Part shown: positions 7,655 through 17,539 of the stretch, in pieces | Layout of the letters: each line of letters opens with the position of its first letter | Position numbering within the stretch: position 1 is the first letter of the stretch | DNA from: Candidatus Polarisedimenticolia bacterium | Lineage (GTDB): Bacteria > Acidobacteriota > Polarisedimenticolia > Gp22-AA2 | DNA: 60,253 nucleotides | Reading direction: 5' to 3' | Assembly (NCBI GenBank): GCA_036001465.1 | Contig: DASYUH010000084.1 | Location: 1 to 60,253 of the forward strand | Position numbers and translations under genes: made by a program | Notes under the pieces: generated by a model | Seen by the model: the letters and a program-made list of their open reading frames with translations, nothing else | Told to the model about the DNA's origin: nothing | Databases searched by the model: none

Positions 7655-8407
7655 ATGCGCGGACTGAAGGGGAAGGGGGTACTCGTCACCGGCGGCGCAA
7701 GCGGCATCGGCGCCGCCACGGCCGCCCGCTTTCTCGACGAGGCGGCGCAGGTCACGGTCCTCGACCTGGACTCGCGGGCCTGCGGGGCGATCAAGAAGAC
7801 CCTGCCGGCCCTGTCGGGAACCCTCCAGGCTGACGTCACGAAGCTCGACCAGGTGCACAAGGCGTTCGCCGAGGCGGTGCGTCTCATGGGACGCGTGGAC
7901 ATCCTGGTCAACAACGCCGGCATCAGCATCAGGCACGCCTTCCTGGACATCACGCCCGAGGAGTGGGACCGGGTCCTGGCGGTCGACCTGACCGGCGTGT
8001 TCTACGTGGCCCAGACGGCCGCGCGCCACATGGTCGAGAAGGGGAGCGGAGTGATCCTGCAGACCGCCTCGACCAACGGCCTCATCGGGCACCGACTGTA
8101 CGCCGACTACAACGCCGCCAAGGCCGGCGTGATCGAGCTGACCCGCTCGATGGCCCTGGAGCTGGCCCCCGCCGTGCGCGTGAACGCCGTGGCCCCCGGC
8201 TACGTCCTGACGCCGATGCAGCGCGCCGAGTACACCGACGCCATGCTCCAGGAGGTCAACCGAAAGATTCCCCTGGGGCGCCACGCCACGCCCGAGGAGA
8301 TCGCGGGGCTCTTCGCCTACCTCGCCTCCGACGACGGGGCGTACCTGACCGGCCAGGTCTACATCATCGACGGCGGCGAGACCGCCGGCGGCCTGGCGAG
8401 CCGGTAG
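7655..8407 (+). CDS. Short-chain dehydrogenase/reductase (SDR 1)
   Basis: 250 residues, classical SDR. The NAD(P) loop is TGGASGIG (near residue 12), NNAG is at about residue 87, and the catalytic Ser is in QTASTN with YNAAK about 12 residues later. Asp in TVLDLD at the end of the second strand favours NAD over NADP. The C-terminus closes with YIIDGGETAGG. GGAG lies seven bases before the ATG. It is transcribed divergently from the aminotransferase/mch operon across 145 bases and is followed after 13 bases by another SDR, so the two probably act on related substrates. The substrate is unknown. Confidence 0.9.
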   Translation: MRGLKGKGVLVTGGASGIGAATAARFLDEAAQVTVLDLDSRACGAIKKTLPALSGTLQADVTKLDQVHKAFAEAVRLMGRVDILVNNAGISIRHAFLDITPEEWDRVLAVDLTGVFYVAQTAARHMVEKGSGVILQTASTNGLIGHRLYADYNAAKAGVIELTRSMALELAPAVRVNAVAPGYVLTPMQRAEYTDAMLQEVNRKIPLGRHATPEEIAGLFAYLASDDGAYLTGQVYIIDGGETAGGLASR

Positions 8408-8420
8408 GGGCCCGGCGGCG

Positions 8421-9194
8421 ATGGGGACCGGTGGAATCCTGCGCGGCAAGGCCGCCCTGGTCACCGGCGGGGCCTCGGGGATCGGCCGGGCGACGGCCAC
8501 TCTGTTCGCGGCCGAAGGGGCGGCGGTGGCCGTCTTCGACCGCGACGAGGCAGCGGGCCGGGACGTCGTCCGGGCCGTCACGCAGAGCGGGGGCCGGGCC
8601 CACCTGGTCGCGGGGGACGTCACGCGGGACGCCGACTGCCGGCGCTCCGTCGACGAGACGCTCCGCGCCTTCGGCCGGCTGGACATCCTGTTCAACAACG
8701 CCGGCATCATCCGGCGCGCGGCGATCACCGGCACCAGCGAGGAGGACTGGGACCGCACGATGGCGGTGAACGTCAAGTCGATCTTCCTCCTGTCCCGTTG
8801 CGCCATCCCGGAGATGGAGAAGGCGGGGGGCGGCGTGATCATCAACACCGCTTCGAACTGGGGCCTGGTCGGCGGCCCGAGGGCGGCCGCCTACTGCGCC
8901 TCGAAAGGGGCGGTGGTCCTTCTCACCAAGGCGATGGCCATCGACCACGGGCCGCGGAACATCCGGGTCAACTGCATCTGTCCGGGGGACACCGACACGG
9001 CGATGCTGCGCGGCGAGGCGCGGCAGCTCGGCGAGCCGGTCGAAACGTTCCTGGCGCAGTCGGCCGATTGCCCGCTCGGCCGCGTGGCGCAGCCCGACGA
9101 CATCGCCCGGGCGGCGCTCTACCTCGCCTCGGACGCGTCGTCGTTCGTGACCGGGGCGCCTTTGATCGTGGACGGGGGGTTCGTGGCGGGATAG
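8421..9194 (+). CDS. Short-chain dehydrogenase/reductase (SDR 2)
   Basis: 257 residues, classical SDR: TGGASGIGRAT cofactor loop, FNNAG, catalytic Ser in NTASNWG, and YCASK as the Tyr-x3-Lys motif. VAVFDRDEA places an Asp after strand beta-2, suggesting NAD preference. Runs such as LLTKAMAIDHGP and IRVNCICPGD are shared almost unchanged with the next SDR, so the pair looks like a tandem duplication. It lies 13 bases downstream of SDR 1 in a likely operon. No specific substrate can be assigned. Confidence 0.9.
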   Translation: MGTGGILRGKAALVTGGASGIGRATATLFAAEGAAVAVFDRDEAAGRDVVRAVTQSGGRAHLVAGDVTRDADCRRSVDETLRAFGRLDILFNNAGIIRRAAITGTSEEDWDRTMAVNVKSIFLLSRCAIPEMEKAGGGVIINTASNWGLVGGPRAAAYCASKGAVVLLTKAMAIDHGPRNIRVNCICPGDTDTAMLRGEARQLGEPVETFLAQSADCPLGRVAQPDDIARAALYLASDASSFVTGAPLIVDGGFVAG

Positions 9195-9252
9195 CCTGTC
9201 CCATGCGATGACTCGGACGCACTCCCGAGCGTCCGGACCGGGGAGGACAGCA

Positions 9253-10014
9253 ATGCGCCTGGCGGGGAAAGTGGCCTTGATCACGGGCGGGACGTCCGGC
9301 ATGGGCCGGGCGACCGCCGCGCTGTTCGCGAAGGAAGGGGCGCGCGTGGCCATCACGGGCCGCGACGAGGTCCGCGGCCGCGTCGTGCTGCACGAGATCA
9401 AGGCGGCGGGATCGGAAGGGATCTTCGTCCGCGCCGACGTCCGATCGTCCGACGACTGCCGCCGGTCGGTCGAGGAGACGCTCAAGGCCTTCAAGCGTCT
9501 CGACGTCCTGTTCAACAACGCCGGGGTCTTCTTTCCGCGCACGGTGCCCGACTGCCCCGAGGAGGAATGGGACCTCACCGTGGACGTCAACCTGAAGGGC
9601 ACCTTCCTGATGTCGAAGCACGCGCTGCCCGTGATGATCGCGCAGAAGAGCGGCGTCATCATCAACAACAGCTCGGGATGGGGCCTGGTCGGAGGGGACG
9701 CCGCGGCGGCCTACTGCGCGTCCAAGGGGGGCGTGGTGCTCCTCACCAAGGCGATGGCGATCGACCACGGGCCGCAGGGGATCCGCGTCAATTGCATCTG
9801 CCCCGGGGACGTCGACACGCCGATGCTCCCCGAGGACGCGCGGCAGCGCGGCCTGAGCTGGGAGGATTACCTGAAGGGGGCGGCCAACCGCCCGCTGGGC
9901 CGCATCGGACAGCCGGAGGAGATCGCCAAGGCGGCGCTGTTCCTCGCCACGGACGACTCGTCGTTCATGACCGGCTCGTCCCTGGTGGTCGACGGCGGCG
10001 GCAGCGCAGATTAG
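9253..10014 (+). CDS. Short-chain dehydrogenase/reductase (SDR 3)
   Basis: 253 residues from the ATG that follows GGGAGGA by five bases; an upstream in-frame ATG at 9208 lacks a ribosome site. Motifs are TGGTSGMGRAT, FNNAG, NNSSGWG with the catalytic Ser, and YCASK. After strand beta-2 the sequence reads VAITGRDEV, with Arg in place of the usual Asp, so this copy may prefer NADP, unlike its near-duplicate SDR 2. The TAG stop overlaps the stop of the convergent class V PLP gene by four bases. Confidence 0.9.
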   Translation: MRLAGKVALITGGTSGMGRATAALFAKEGARVAITGRDEVRGRVVLHEIKAAGSEGIFVRADVRSSDDCRRSVEETLKAFKRLDVLFNNAGVFFPRTVPDCPEEEWDLTVDVNLKGTFLMSKHALPVMIAQKSGVIINNSSGWGLVGGDAAAAYCASKGGVVLLTKAMAIDHGPQGIRVNCICPGDVDTPMLPEDARQRGLSWEDYLKGAANRPLGRIGQPEEIAKAALFLATDDSSFMTGSSLVVDGGGSAD

Positions 10015-11423
10015 TCCTCCACGATCCGGGCCAGGGCGTCCAGGAAGTGCCGCACGGTGTCGAGGTCGTCGTAATGCGCGAACGAGGCGCGCACGGTGCG
10101 TCGACTCTTGAGGTGACGGTACACCGCCAGCGAGTAGTAGTGGCCGTCCGGCACCTCGATCCGCCCCTCCTCCCACAGCCGCCGCTTGATCTCCATCTGG
10201 GTCCTGCCCCGCACCTCGAACAGGAACGTGGGATCCCGCTCGGCGGCGCGCCCCTCCTCGGCGATGCCGTGCAGGCGGACGCCGCGCTTCGCGAGGGCGG
10301 AGAACCCGAGGAGCAGCCCCTTCGTCAGGGTCTGCTCGAAGTCCCGCACGGCGCACATCGCCCACTTGATCCGCCGGCGGTCCCGGTCCGGGTAGAGGCC
10401 CAGGAGCCGGGCCGCCGTCGCCTGCAGCTCGGGCCTCCCGGCGGCCGACGACTCGACCCGTCCCCCGAGCGCTTCGAGGTAGTCGAACGCCGCTGACAGC
10501 CCCGCCAGGACGGCGTGGTTCGGCGTGCCCTGCTCGAACTTCACGGGGGTGCGGTCCTCGTTCGCCTCGACGCGGTACGGACGCAGGGCGTCCAGCCACC
10601 GCTTCCGGCCCCACAGGACCCCGACGATCGGCCCGAAGACCTTGTAGCCCGAGAAGGCGAGGAAGTCGCAGTCCATGGCCCGGACGTCGAGGGGGCCGTG
10701 GCCCGCGTGATGCACGGCGTCCACGACCACCAGGGCGCCGCTCCAATGCCCCCGGGTCTGCCGGGCCGCGCCCGAAGGGGGCTCCGGCCGGCCGTGGCGG
10801 CGGGCGATGCGCACCACGTCCTCCACCGGCACGACGGTGCCCAGGCCGTTCGAGGCGCAGGTGACGGCGATGAGGCGCGTCCGGCGGTCGACCAGCCGCT
10901 CCAGTTCGTCGAGGTCGAGCGTACCGTCCCGGCGCACGCCGCACTCGCGCACGTCCAGGCCGCAGTCCTCTCCCCAGATCGACTCCCATGGCGTGACGTT
11001 GGCGGCGTGATCGAGACGCGTGACGATCAGGTTGTTGCCCCGGCCGAGCAGATCGCGAAAGGCGAAGGACAGGTTGAAGAGGGCGTGGGAGGTCGACTGG
11101 TGAAAGGAGATCTCGTCGGGGGACGGTGCATTGAGAAACGCGGCGGCGCCGCGGCGCGCCCGGGCATGGATCTCGGCGGTCGCCCGCTCGCCGCTCGAGA
11201 CGCCGCCGTCCTGGGCGTTCGCCCGCAGCGCCGCCTCCTCCATGGCGCGCGCGCTTCGTTCGGCGACCAGGGTCCCCCCGGCGCTGTTCAGATAGACGCG
11301 TCTCTCGCCGGCGATGTCGCGCTCGCGCCCCGGGAACTGGCGGCGCACCTCCCCGTGCAAGGCGCGCAGGATCGGCGCCAGCGGCGCTCCGCCGCCGGGG
11401 CTTCCAGGGCCTTCCGGGTTCAC
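10011..11423 (-). CDS. Class V PLP-dependent enzyme (cysteine desulfurase / isopenicillin-N-epimerase-like)
   Basis: 470 residues. The N-terminal RRVYLNSAGGTLVAERSARAM, the His-containing DHAANVTPWESIWG, and the lysine motif FLAFSGYKVFGPIVGVLWG (PLP Lys near residue 285) place it in the class V fold shared by SufS-type cysteine desulfurases and selenocysteine-lyase-like proteins. No catalytic-cysteine loop of the Isc/Suf kind is obvious and no iron-sulfur assembly genes are near, so desulfurase activity is doubtful. The GTG start overlaps the stop of the upstream SDR (GTGA), so both are co-translated. The substrate is unknown. Confidence 0.8.
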   Translation of the reverse strand: MNPEGPGSPGGGAPLAPILRALHGEVRRQFPGRERDIAGERRVYLNSAGGTLVAERSARAMEEAALRANAQDGGVSSGERATAEIHARARRGAAAFLNAPSPDEISFHQSTSHALFNLSFAFRDLLGRGNNLIVTRLDHAANVTPWESIWGEDCGLDVRECGVRRDGTLDLDELERLVDRRTRLIAVTCASNGLGTVVPVEDVVRIARRHGRPEPPSGAARQTRGHWSGALVVVDAVHHAGHGPLDVRAMDCDFLAFSGYKVFGPIVGVLWGRKRWLDALRPYRVEANEDRTPVKFEQGTPNHAVLAGLSAAFDYLEALGGRVESSAAGRPELQATAARLLGLYPDRDRRRIKWAMCAVRDFEQTLTKGLLLGFSALAKRGVRLHGIAEEGRAAERDPTFLFEVRGRTQMEIKRRLWEEGRIEVPDGHYYSLAVYRHLKSRRTVRASFAHYDDLDTVRHFLDALARIVED

Positions 11424-12190
11424 CAGCGCATCTTCGGGGCCACGATCGTCTGGCCGCCGTCGACGAACAGCGTGGTGCCGGTCATGTAGTCGCAGGCGGT
11501 CGAGGCGAGAAAGACGATGGCCGCCGCCACCTCCTCGGGCTCTCCGGCCCGCGGAAGCACGCCCAGGTTCTCGATCGGCGTGCCGCGCGGGGGCAGGTCG
11601 GCGATGGTCATGTCGCTGTGGATCCACCCGGGCGCGACGCTGTTGACACGGATCCCCCAGTCGGCGAAGTCGATCGCCATCGAGCGGGTCAGGCCGACGA
11701 TCCCGGCCTTGGCGGCGTTGTAGCTGCCCCCCAGCGGATCGCACTCGTACGCCGAGGTCGAGGAGATCGTCACGATGCGGCCGGGGATCTTCGCGGCGCG
11801 CATGGCGCGCGCCGCCTCCCGCCCGCAGAGAAACGTCCCGCGCAGGTGCACGGCGATCATCCGGTCCCAGTCCTCGACCGACGTCTCCGCCAGGTTCCTG
11901 TACGGATCGGCGATGCCCGCGTTCGCGACCAGGACGTCGAGCCGCCCGAAGCGCCGCACGGTCTCCGCGACCAGGCGCACGACGTCCGCCTCCACGGCGA
12001 CGTCGCAGGGCGTCCCCTCGACCCGTCCCAGGGGCGCCAGCTCCTTCACGGCCGCCTCGACGGACTCCCTGCGCAGGGACGACACCATGACGGAAGCCCC
12101 CTCGCGGAGAAGCGCCTTCGCCGCGGCCCGCCCGATGCCGCGCGATCCGCCCGTCACGAGGGCGGCCTTGTCCTTCAGTCCGAGATCCAT
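11420..12190 (-). CDS. Short-chain dehydrogenase/reductase (SDR 4)
   Basis: 256 residues, classical SDR: TGGSRGIGRAA, VANAG in place of NNAG, catalytic Ser in ISSTSAYE, and YNAAK. VMVSSLRRES after strand beta-2 carries Ser and Arg, which suggests NADP. The ATG follows GGGAGGG by three to four bases, and a promoter is visible just upstream. It is translationally coupled to the class V PLP gene, so an oxidation or reduction paired with a PLP-dependent step is likely. It is distinct in sequence from the + strand SDR trio. Confidence 0.9.
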   Translation of the reverse strand: MDLGLKDKAALVTGGSRGIGRAAAKALLREGASVMVSSLRRESVEAAVKELAPLGRVEGTPCDVAVEADVVRLVAETVRRFGRLDVLVANAGIADPYRNLAETSVEDWDRMIAVHLRGTFLCGREAARAMRAAKIPGRIVTISSTSAYECDPLGGSYNAAKAGIVGLTRSMAIDFADWGIRVNSVAPGWIHSDMTIADLPPRGTPIENLGVLPRAGEPEEVAAAIVFLASTACDYMTGTTLFVDGGQTIVAPKMRW

Positions 12191-12208
12191 GGGTCCCTCC
12201 CGGCCCGA

Positions 12209-12238
12209 CTTGTACCATCGCGGCGCGCGACCGGTCAA
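12209..12238 (-). promoter_or_regulatory. Sigma-70-type promoter for SDR 4 / class V PLP operon
   Basis: On the minus strand TTGACC (12238-12233) and TACAAG (12214-12209) are separated by 18 bases, about 20 bases before the SDR 4 ATG. The -35 is a 5/6 match and the -10 a 4/6 match to the housekeeping consensus. The short leader leaves just enough room for the ribosome site. Confidence 0.5.
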
Positions 12239-12386
12239 CGCCGAAGCGCCGTGCTGCCGGCGGCGATCGTCGATCTCAAGTTCTGCGGGCTCAGCGTGAT
12301 TCTCGCCGCCGGACTCGGCGCCCTTGCGGTGCTACGGTGCCGGACGCGGGCGACCGGGAGTCCAGCGTGAAAGGTCGTTCGCGTTG

Positions 12387-14116
12387 TCAGGGAGTGCAGT
12401 CCTTCACCGCCGGCCCGTGAACCTGCACCGGGCCGGGCACCCGGAGCATCTCGATGAACACGTCATGCCCGCTCTTGTGCTTGGGGATGATGGTCGCATA
12501 AGAATGTCCCAGGCCGGTGGAGCATTCCTCGCAGCGGATCAGGACGGGATTCAGCTGCGTCCGGTTCCCCTGATTGTCGTAAGACACCACGTGGAAACCG
12601 ATGAGGTCGACCTCGGCAAGCGTCCGCCAGCTCACGATCCCTGAGCCCTTGCCGATCGGGCTGGAGAAGCTTATGCACACGCTGGGAATGCACTGGCAAC
12701 AGACGGCCTCCGGATGCGGATCGAAAGGACACCGGTCGCAGTAGTCGCCCAGCGTGTCCCCGTCGCTGTCACGCTGGTCGGGGTTCGGCACATTCGGGCA
12801 GTTGTCGCACGCATCGCCGGGCGCATCGTGGTCGAAATCCTGCTGCGCGGTATTCGCGACGGTCAGGCAGTTGTCGCACACATCACCGGCGAAATCGGCG
12901 TCCTGGTCCTCCTGATTCGCATTCGCGACGTCCGGGCAGTTGTCGCAGGTATCGCCCCGACCGTCTCCATCCCGGTCGACCTGGCTCGGGTTGGGCGCGG
13001 AAGGACAGTTGTCGCAGGCGTCCCCCACGCCGTCTGCGTCGACGTCGCTCTGGCCGCGGTTCGGCACCAGCACGCAGTTGTCGCAGGCGTCCCCGACGCC
13101 GTCGCCGTCCGTGTCCTCCTGGGCGGGATTGTCGACGCAGGGGCAGTTGTCGATCGGATCCAGATACAGATCGGTGTCGCAATTGGGGCCGCCCACGATC
13201 GCCGGCGCGGACACGGCCCCGCCGGGAAATCCGCCGACGATCAGACCGATGGCCAGGTAGGTGCATTGCAGTCCCGCGGGATCGAACGGGACCGTCACGG
13301 TCGCCGAGGGTCCCGTCGTCCGGATGATCTCGCCGGGCGAGGCCAGAGGCGCGGTCCAGGCGGACAGCCGCCCGCTGGTGGGCGGCTCGTTGCAGGGTCC
13401 CGTGTGTCCGTAGATCGCGTAGGCGTCCACGACCGGCCGGACCCCCGCGGGATAGTCGGTGCAGGTCCCCGCCAGATTCTGCGCGCAGTCGTCGTGCGTC
13501 TGCGGGACAGGCCAGTCCAACAGGACGACCGTCGAGCCCCCCTGATTGAGGACCGACATGATGCGCGGAGTCGGCAGCGTGCTCGCCGTCAGCGGCAGGA
13601 CGCGGTTCCCCGAATCGTCCAGCGGGTGTGCGAAATCCAGCACGAACGACCGTAGACATCGGCGCTGTACCCGACCGAGGCCAGGACGTAGACCCCTCTG
13701 AAGAAGCGGGTCCCTTCGTCCTTGATCGACGTGACGAATGCGACATTCGGCGAATCGCCGTTCGCAAGCGCCCGCGGGCAACCGTTGACCCCCGCGGCGC
13801 TCCAGTCGCCCAGAATCGTGACGACGCCGTCGTTGGATGTCCCCGCGCCTGCGGTACAGGTCCCGCCACCGGTGATCTGACCGGCCGCCCCGCAGACGAA
13901 CAGCGCGCTGCCGCTGTCGATCCCCGGAGAGGCCCCAAAGATTGTGACGCGCCCCGCCAGCTCGCTTTCGGGGAGGCCTAGAAAGGTTCCATCCAGAAAG
14001 TGCTGGATTGGCAGCGTCGAACCGCAGGGCTCGGCGCCCGTCGGCCGGACCATCGAGCAAAAGACCAGCAGGAAGACCAGGCTCGAAAGGTCTCTCGCAG
14101 ATCGCATCATCCGCAT
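12387..14116 (-). pseudogene. Secreted thrombospondin type 3 repeat protein, split by a frameshift
   Basis: Two overlapping minus-strand frames make one protein of about 575 residues. The N-terminal part starts at the ATG at 14116 after GGGAGG, has a signal peptide ([18 protein letters not shown]) and runs through [16 protein letters not shown]. The C-terminal part continues in another frame from [14 protein letters not shown] to the stop at 12387. The switch falls near 13645-13655, where one base appears to be missing. The middle carries six Asp-rich calcium-binding thrombospondin type 3 repeats of the [14 protein letters not shown] kind. A Cys-containing tail follows. The break may be a real mutation, a programmed event or a sequencing error; codon usage stays normal on both sides, which favours a recent or artefactual change. 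Confidence 0.75.
12728..13155 (-). repeat. 69-bp tandem repeats encoding thrombospondin type 3 modules
   Basis: The antisense of the DNC codons (GTTGTCGCA and variants) recurs at 12801, 12870, 12939, 13008, 13077 and 13146, an exact 69-base step. Each unit encodes 23 residues with Asp/Gly-rich calcium loops and paired Cys (D-x-D-x-D-G-x-G-D-x-C-D-N-C). Confidence 0.9.
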
Positions 14117-14244
14117 GGCAGGCGGCCCTCCCTGGACGGCAGGCACGGCAATAGAGGCGCACCGCTTCGTGTATGACCGAATGTACCTCGGGCCGGTCTG
14201 CAGTCAACCGGGAATGCTGCCGCGCTGTGGTAACGTGCGGCGGC

Positions 14245-15000
14245 ATGGCGATCGTCCTGTACGAGATCTTCTGGTCGCACTTCTGCGAGAAGGCGCGCTT
14301 CTGCCTGGACTTCAAGCGCCTGCCGTACCGCATCGAGGCGGTCAACCCCTTCACCAGGCGCCAGGCGATCCGGGCGGGGGGCCGCGGGCACGTGCCGGTG
14401 CTTCGGGACGGCGGGCTGCTGGTGGAAGGGTCGAACGCCATCGCCGCCTACCTGGAGGAGGCCCGTCCCGACCCGCCCCTCCTGCCGCGGGACGCATCGG
14501 AGCGGTCCGAGGTCCTGGCCCTCGAACGACAATGCGATGAGGTGCTCGGGCCGGATGCGCGGCGGGTCGGCTACCAGGTGGCGTTCGAGAACCCCTCGCT
14601 GTTTCTGGGGACGCTGCTCTGGTCGAGGCCGCCCGGGCGCTGGCTCAACGGCCCGATGCTGCGGCTTCTCGAGCCGCGGTTGAGGCGCAAGTTCAAGGTC
14701 CATCCGATGGAGATCGCCGAGAGCCGTCAGCGCCTGCGCCTCGTCCTCGCCGAGCTCCAGTCCCGCGTGGCGGCGGGGCCGTACCTCGTGGGGCGCGCCC
14801 TGACCCTGGCCGATATCGCCGCGGTCTCCCTCCTCGATCCACTGGAGATCGTCCCGGAGTTCGTGCGCGACCGGGCGTACGCCCCGCTCTTCGCATGGAA
14901 GCGCGGCCTGGCGCGGGCGCACGGACGGCGCCAGAGGACACCGTGGCTCTCGGACGGCCCGCCCCCGGGCTACCCGCTCCCGGACGTCTCGCGCTCCTGA
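14245..15000 (+). CDS. Glutathione S-transferase family protein
   Basis: 251 residues. The N-terminal thioredoxin-like domain reads [33 protein letters not shown], with a SHFCEKAR stretch like the S/C-P-F-C active-site turn of GSTs; [25 protein letters not shown] holds the cis-Pro and the glutathione-contacting E-S-like motif (here EGSN). The helical C-terminal domain includes [20 protein letters not shown], typical of GST_C. The ATG at 14245 was chosen because it directly precedes the first beta strand. The function is likely detoxification or redox chemistry; the substrate is unknown. It stands alone, divergent from the TSP3 gene. Confidence 0.85.
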   Translation: MAIVLYEIFWSHFCEKARFCLDFKRLPYRIEAVNPFTRRQAIRAGGRGHVPVLRDGGLLVEGSNAIAAYLEEARPDPPLLPRDASERSEVLALERQCDEVLGPDARRVGYQVAFENPSLFLGTLLWSRPPGRWLNGPMLRLLEPRLRRKFKVHPMEIAESRQRLRLVLAELQSRVAAGPYLVGRALTLADIAAVSLLDPLEIVPEFVRDRAYAPLFAWKRGLARAHGRRQRTPWLSDGPPPGYPLPDVSRS

Positions 15001-15034
15001 CGCAGGTCGCCCGAACGTCGGCGTCCGCCCGGCA

Positions 15035-15064
15035 TTGCCCCTCCGAGGTTGGGGACCCTATATT
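15035..15064 (+). promoter_or_regulatory. Promoter for the chemoreceptor gene
   Basis: TTGCCC and TATATT with an 18-base spacer lie about 75 bases before the ATG. The -10 and the bases after it (TATATTGAGCC) are identical to those of the hsp20-lon promoter. Confidence 0.55.
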
Positions 15065-15140
15065 GAGCCCCCGTCGTGCCCTGCCTGGAGTGTGTCCGGC
15101 CGCCGGCGCCGGGCGGCAGGGTGGGCGATGGAGCCGCTGC

Positions 15141-17381
15141 ATGGCCGGACGCAGGAACGGACGCGTCGTCAGGGTCCTCGAGGATCGGTGGAGCCCCGGC
15201 CTGGGCCACAAGCTGGTCCTGGGCGCGAGCATTCTGCTCGCCACCCTGGGCGCCACGCTGATCTGGGCCGGGGCGAGCCTCGTCGACCGCCGGGCGTTCG
15301 AGTCGATGCGACAGCGCGGGCTGTTCCTGGCCCGGCTCGTTGCCCTGTCCGGGGGGGAAAGCCTGGAGACATCCGGCTCCGCCGGCCTGGCCCGGCTCGT
15401 CGCGAGGCTGGCCGGGGAAGGCGATCTGGTCCACGTCGAAATCGTCGACGGCGAGGGGAGCCTCCTGGCCGAGGCGGGAGCTTCGGAAAGGCGGCCGATC
15501 TACGCGGCACGCGGCCTGCCCCAGGTCCCGGCCGGCCGGGGCGACCAGATCCAGAGCGTTTCGGGTGAGCCCCTGTACGTCTTCATTTATCCCATGCAGA
15601 TTGCGGCCCCGGGTCCCGAGCCGGCGTCCGTGGCCCGAGGTGGCTCCGGGATCGGCCCGCGGCCGGCCGGGGCGGCGTCGCGGGGGCCGGGGATTGCGGC
15701 AGGCCGGGATGACGCCGGACCGCGCGGGGCGCGGCAAGTCGCGCGGACGGGAGAGGTGCGGGTCGCCTTCGCGGCGGCGACGCTCGACGACGCCCGCCGG
15801 GCCTTCGCCTGGGAGGCCTCCCTGCCGGCGCTCCTCGCCGTGTGCGCCGGGGCCCTCCTGACGCACGTGGCGGCGCGCCGCATGGTGGCCGAACCGGCCA
15901 GAATGGTGGCGCGGGCCGCCGAGGTCCTGACGGCAGGCGAGCTGGGACAGAGCACCGGCCTCGAGACCCGCGACGAGATCGGCCGGGCCGGAGGGGCGAT
16001 CGACGCGCTGTCGGAGCGCCTGGAGGGGCTCTTCGCCAGGATGAGGTCCGACGCCCAGAGGATGGACGACGCCCTCAAGACCATCGAGGCCTCGGTGGAG
16101 GAGGTCCGCTCCGGCACGACCGGCCAGCAGGATTCTCTGCAGCGCACCGTCGCGGCGGCCGAATCGATGGCGAGGTCGATCAAGAGCGTCGGAGGAGGCG
16201 TGACCGGGCTGTCCGCCTCGTCCGAGGAGACGACCTCGTCGATCCTGGCGATGGTGGCCACCATCGAGGAGGTGGCGGGGCACGCCGACGGCCTGACCAT
16301 GTCGGTGGAGGACACGGCCGCGACGACCGAGGAGCTGGTCGCTTCGATCAAGGAGATCGACCGCAACGTCGAGCTCCTGAACCGCTTCGTCGCCGAGACG
16401 TCCGAGGCGATGGCGCGCATGGGGCGGGTCATCGAGCAGGTGGAGCGCAGCGCCGCCGACAGCAAGGCGATCTCCGAGCTCGTGGCGGGGAACGCCGAGA
16501 AGGGGATGCGCGCCGTGCAGCTCACCATCGAAGGGATGGACGGCATCTACGGCAGCGTGTCGCAGACCCGCAAGGTGATCGAGTCCGTCGGGCTCAAGGG
16601 CCAGGAGATCGGCCTCATCCTGAACGTCATCCAGGAGGTGACCGAGCAGACCAACCTGCTGGCGCTCAACGCCGCGATCATCGCGGCCCAGGCGGGGGAG
16701 CACGGCCGCGGCTTCGCCGTGGTCGCCGAGGAGATCCGCCAGCTCGCCGAGCGGACCGCTCAGAGCGCCAAGGAGATCGGCAACCTGATCGGCTCGTTCC
16801 AGACCGAGACCGGCCGGGCGGTCGACGCGATGCAGGAGGGGATGCGCCGGGTCGAGGAGGGTTCCGAACGGTCGCGCGAGGCCGGGCGGGCGTTGCGGGA
16901 GATCCTGGAGTCGGCGCGGCAGTCGTCCGACCGGGTCCGCGAAATCGCCGGCGCGACGCGCGAGCAGGCGCGCGGGAGCCAGGCGGTGGCCGCCTCGGTC
17001 GGCAAGGTGCACGACATGGTGGCGCAGATCAAGAAGGCGACCAACGAGCAGACCCTCGGTTCGGAGCAGATCATGTCGGCGGTCGAGAACATGCGGGAGA
17101 TGTCGGGACACGTCAAGCGCGCGACCGCCGAGCAGACCCGCGGCTCGCGCTCGGTCACGCATGCCATCGGCAACGTCGGCGGGATGGTCGCGTCCCTGCA
17201 CCGCGCCACGTCCGAGCAAAGCGACGCCTCCGAGCAGGTCCTGAAAGGGCTCTCCGGCCTGGTGGCCATCGCCGCCTCGAACCTGGCCGCCGCGCGTCAC
17301 CTGGGCGAGGCGCTCCAGTCCCTCCGCGCCCGCGCCCGCTCCCTCGAAGAACAGCTCTCCGGTTTCACCACGCGCCAGTAG
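15141..17381 (+). CDS. Methyl-accepting chemotaxis protein (transmembrane chemoreceptor)
   Basis: 746 residues. Two membrane spans (about residues 21-44, [22 protein letters not shown], and about 215-240, [19 protein letters not shown]) flank an extracytoplasmic sensor region that has an Ala/Gly/Pro-rich stretch near residues 155-200. A HAMP linker follows, then a long helical cytoplasmic domain whose hairpin tip contains [20 protein letters not shown] and [18 protein letters not shown], the near-universal CheA/CheW contact site. No CheR-docking pentapeptide is at the C-terminus. No che or flagellar genes lie nearby, so it is an orphan receptor that must signal to a system elsewhere, possibly pilus motility. 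The ligand is unknown. Confidence 0.92.
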   Translation: MAGRRNGRVVRVLEDRWSPGLGHKLVLGASILLATLGATLIWAGASLVDRRAFESMRQRGLFLARLVALSGGESLETSGSAGLARLVARLAGEGDLVHVEIVDGEGSLLAEAGASERRPIYAARGLPQVPAGRGDQIQSVSGEPLYVFIYPMQIAAPGPEPASVARGGSGIGPRPAGAASRGPGIAAGRDDAGPRGARQVARTGEVRVAFAAATLDDARRAFAWEASLPALLAVCAGALLTHVAARRMVAEPARMVARAAEVLTAGELGQSTGLETRDEIGRAGGAIDALSERLEGLFARMRSDAQRMDDALKTIEASVEEVRSGTTGQQDSLQRTVAAAESMARSIKSVGGGVTGLSASSEETTSSILAMVATIEEVAGHADGLTMSVEDTAATTEELVASIKEIDRNVELLNRFVAETSEAMARMGRVIEQVERSAADSKAISELVAGNAEKGMRAVQLTIEGMDGIYGSVSQTRKVIESVGLKGQEIGLILNVIQEVTEQTNLLALNAAIIAAQAGEHGRGFAVVAEEIRQLAERTAQSAKEIGNLIGSFQTETGRAVDAMQEGMRRVEEGSERSREAGRALREILESARQSSDRVREIAGATREQARGSQAVAASVGKVHDMVAQIKKATNEQTLGSEQIMSAVENMREMSGHVKRATAEQTRGSRSVTHAIGNVGGMVASLHRATSEQSDASEQVLKGLSGLVAIAASNLAAARHLGEALQSLRARARSLEEQLSGFTTRQ

Positions 17382-17539
17382 GCCGCGCTGCGGACCCACG
17401 GAGCGGCGGCCGCACTCGCCGCGGGGCACCGCCTCCGGCCGCGCGGATGAGCCGGCTCCCCGGGTGCTCGTTCCCGCGGTTTTCTGGCTCACACGCGGCC
17501 TCGGCTCGTACTCGCCGCGCCTGCCCCCGCCTCATTGCC

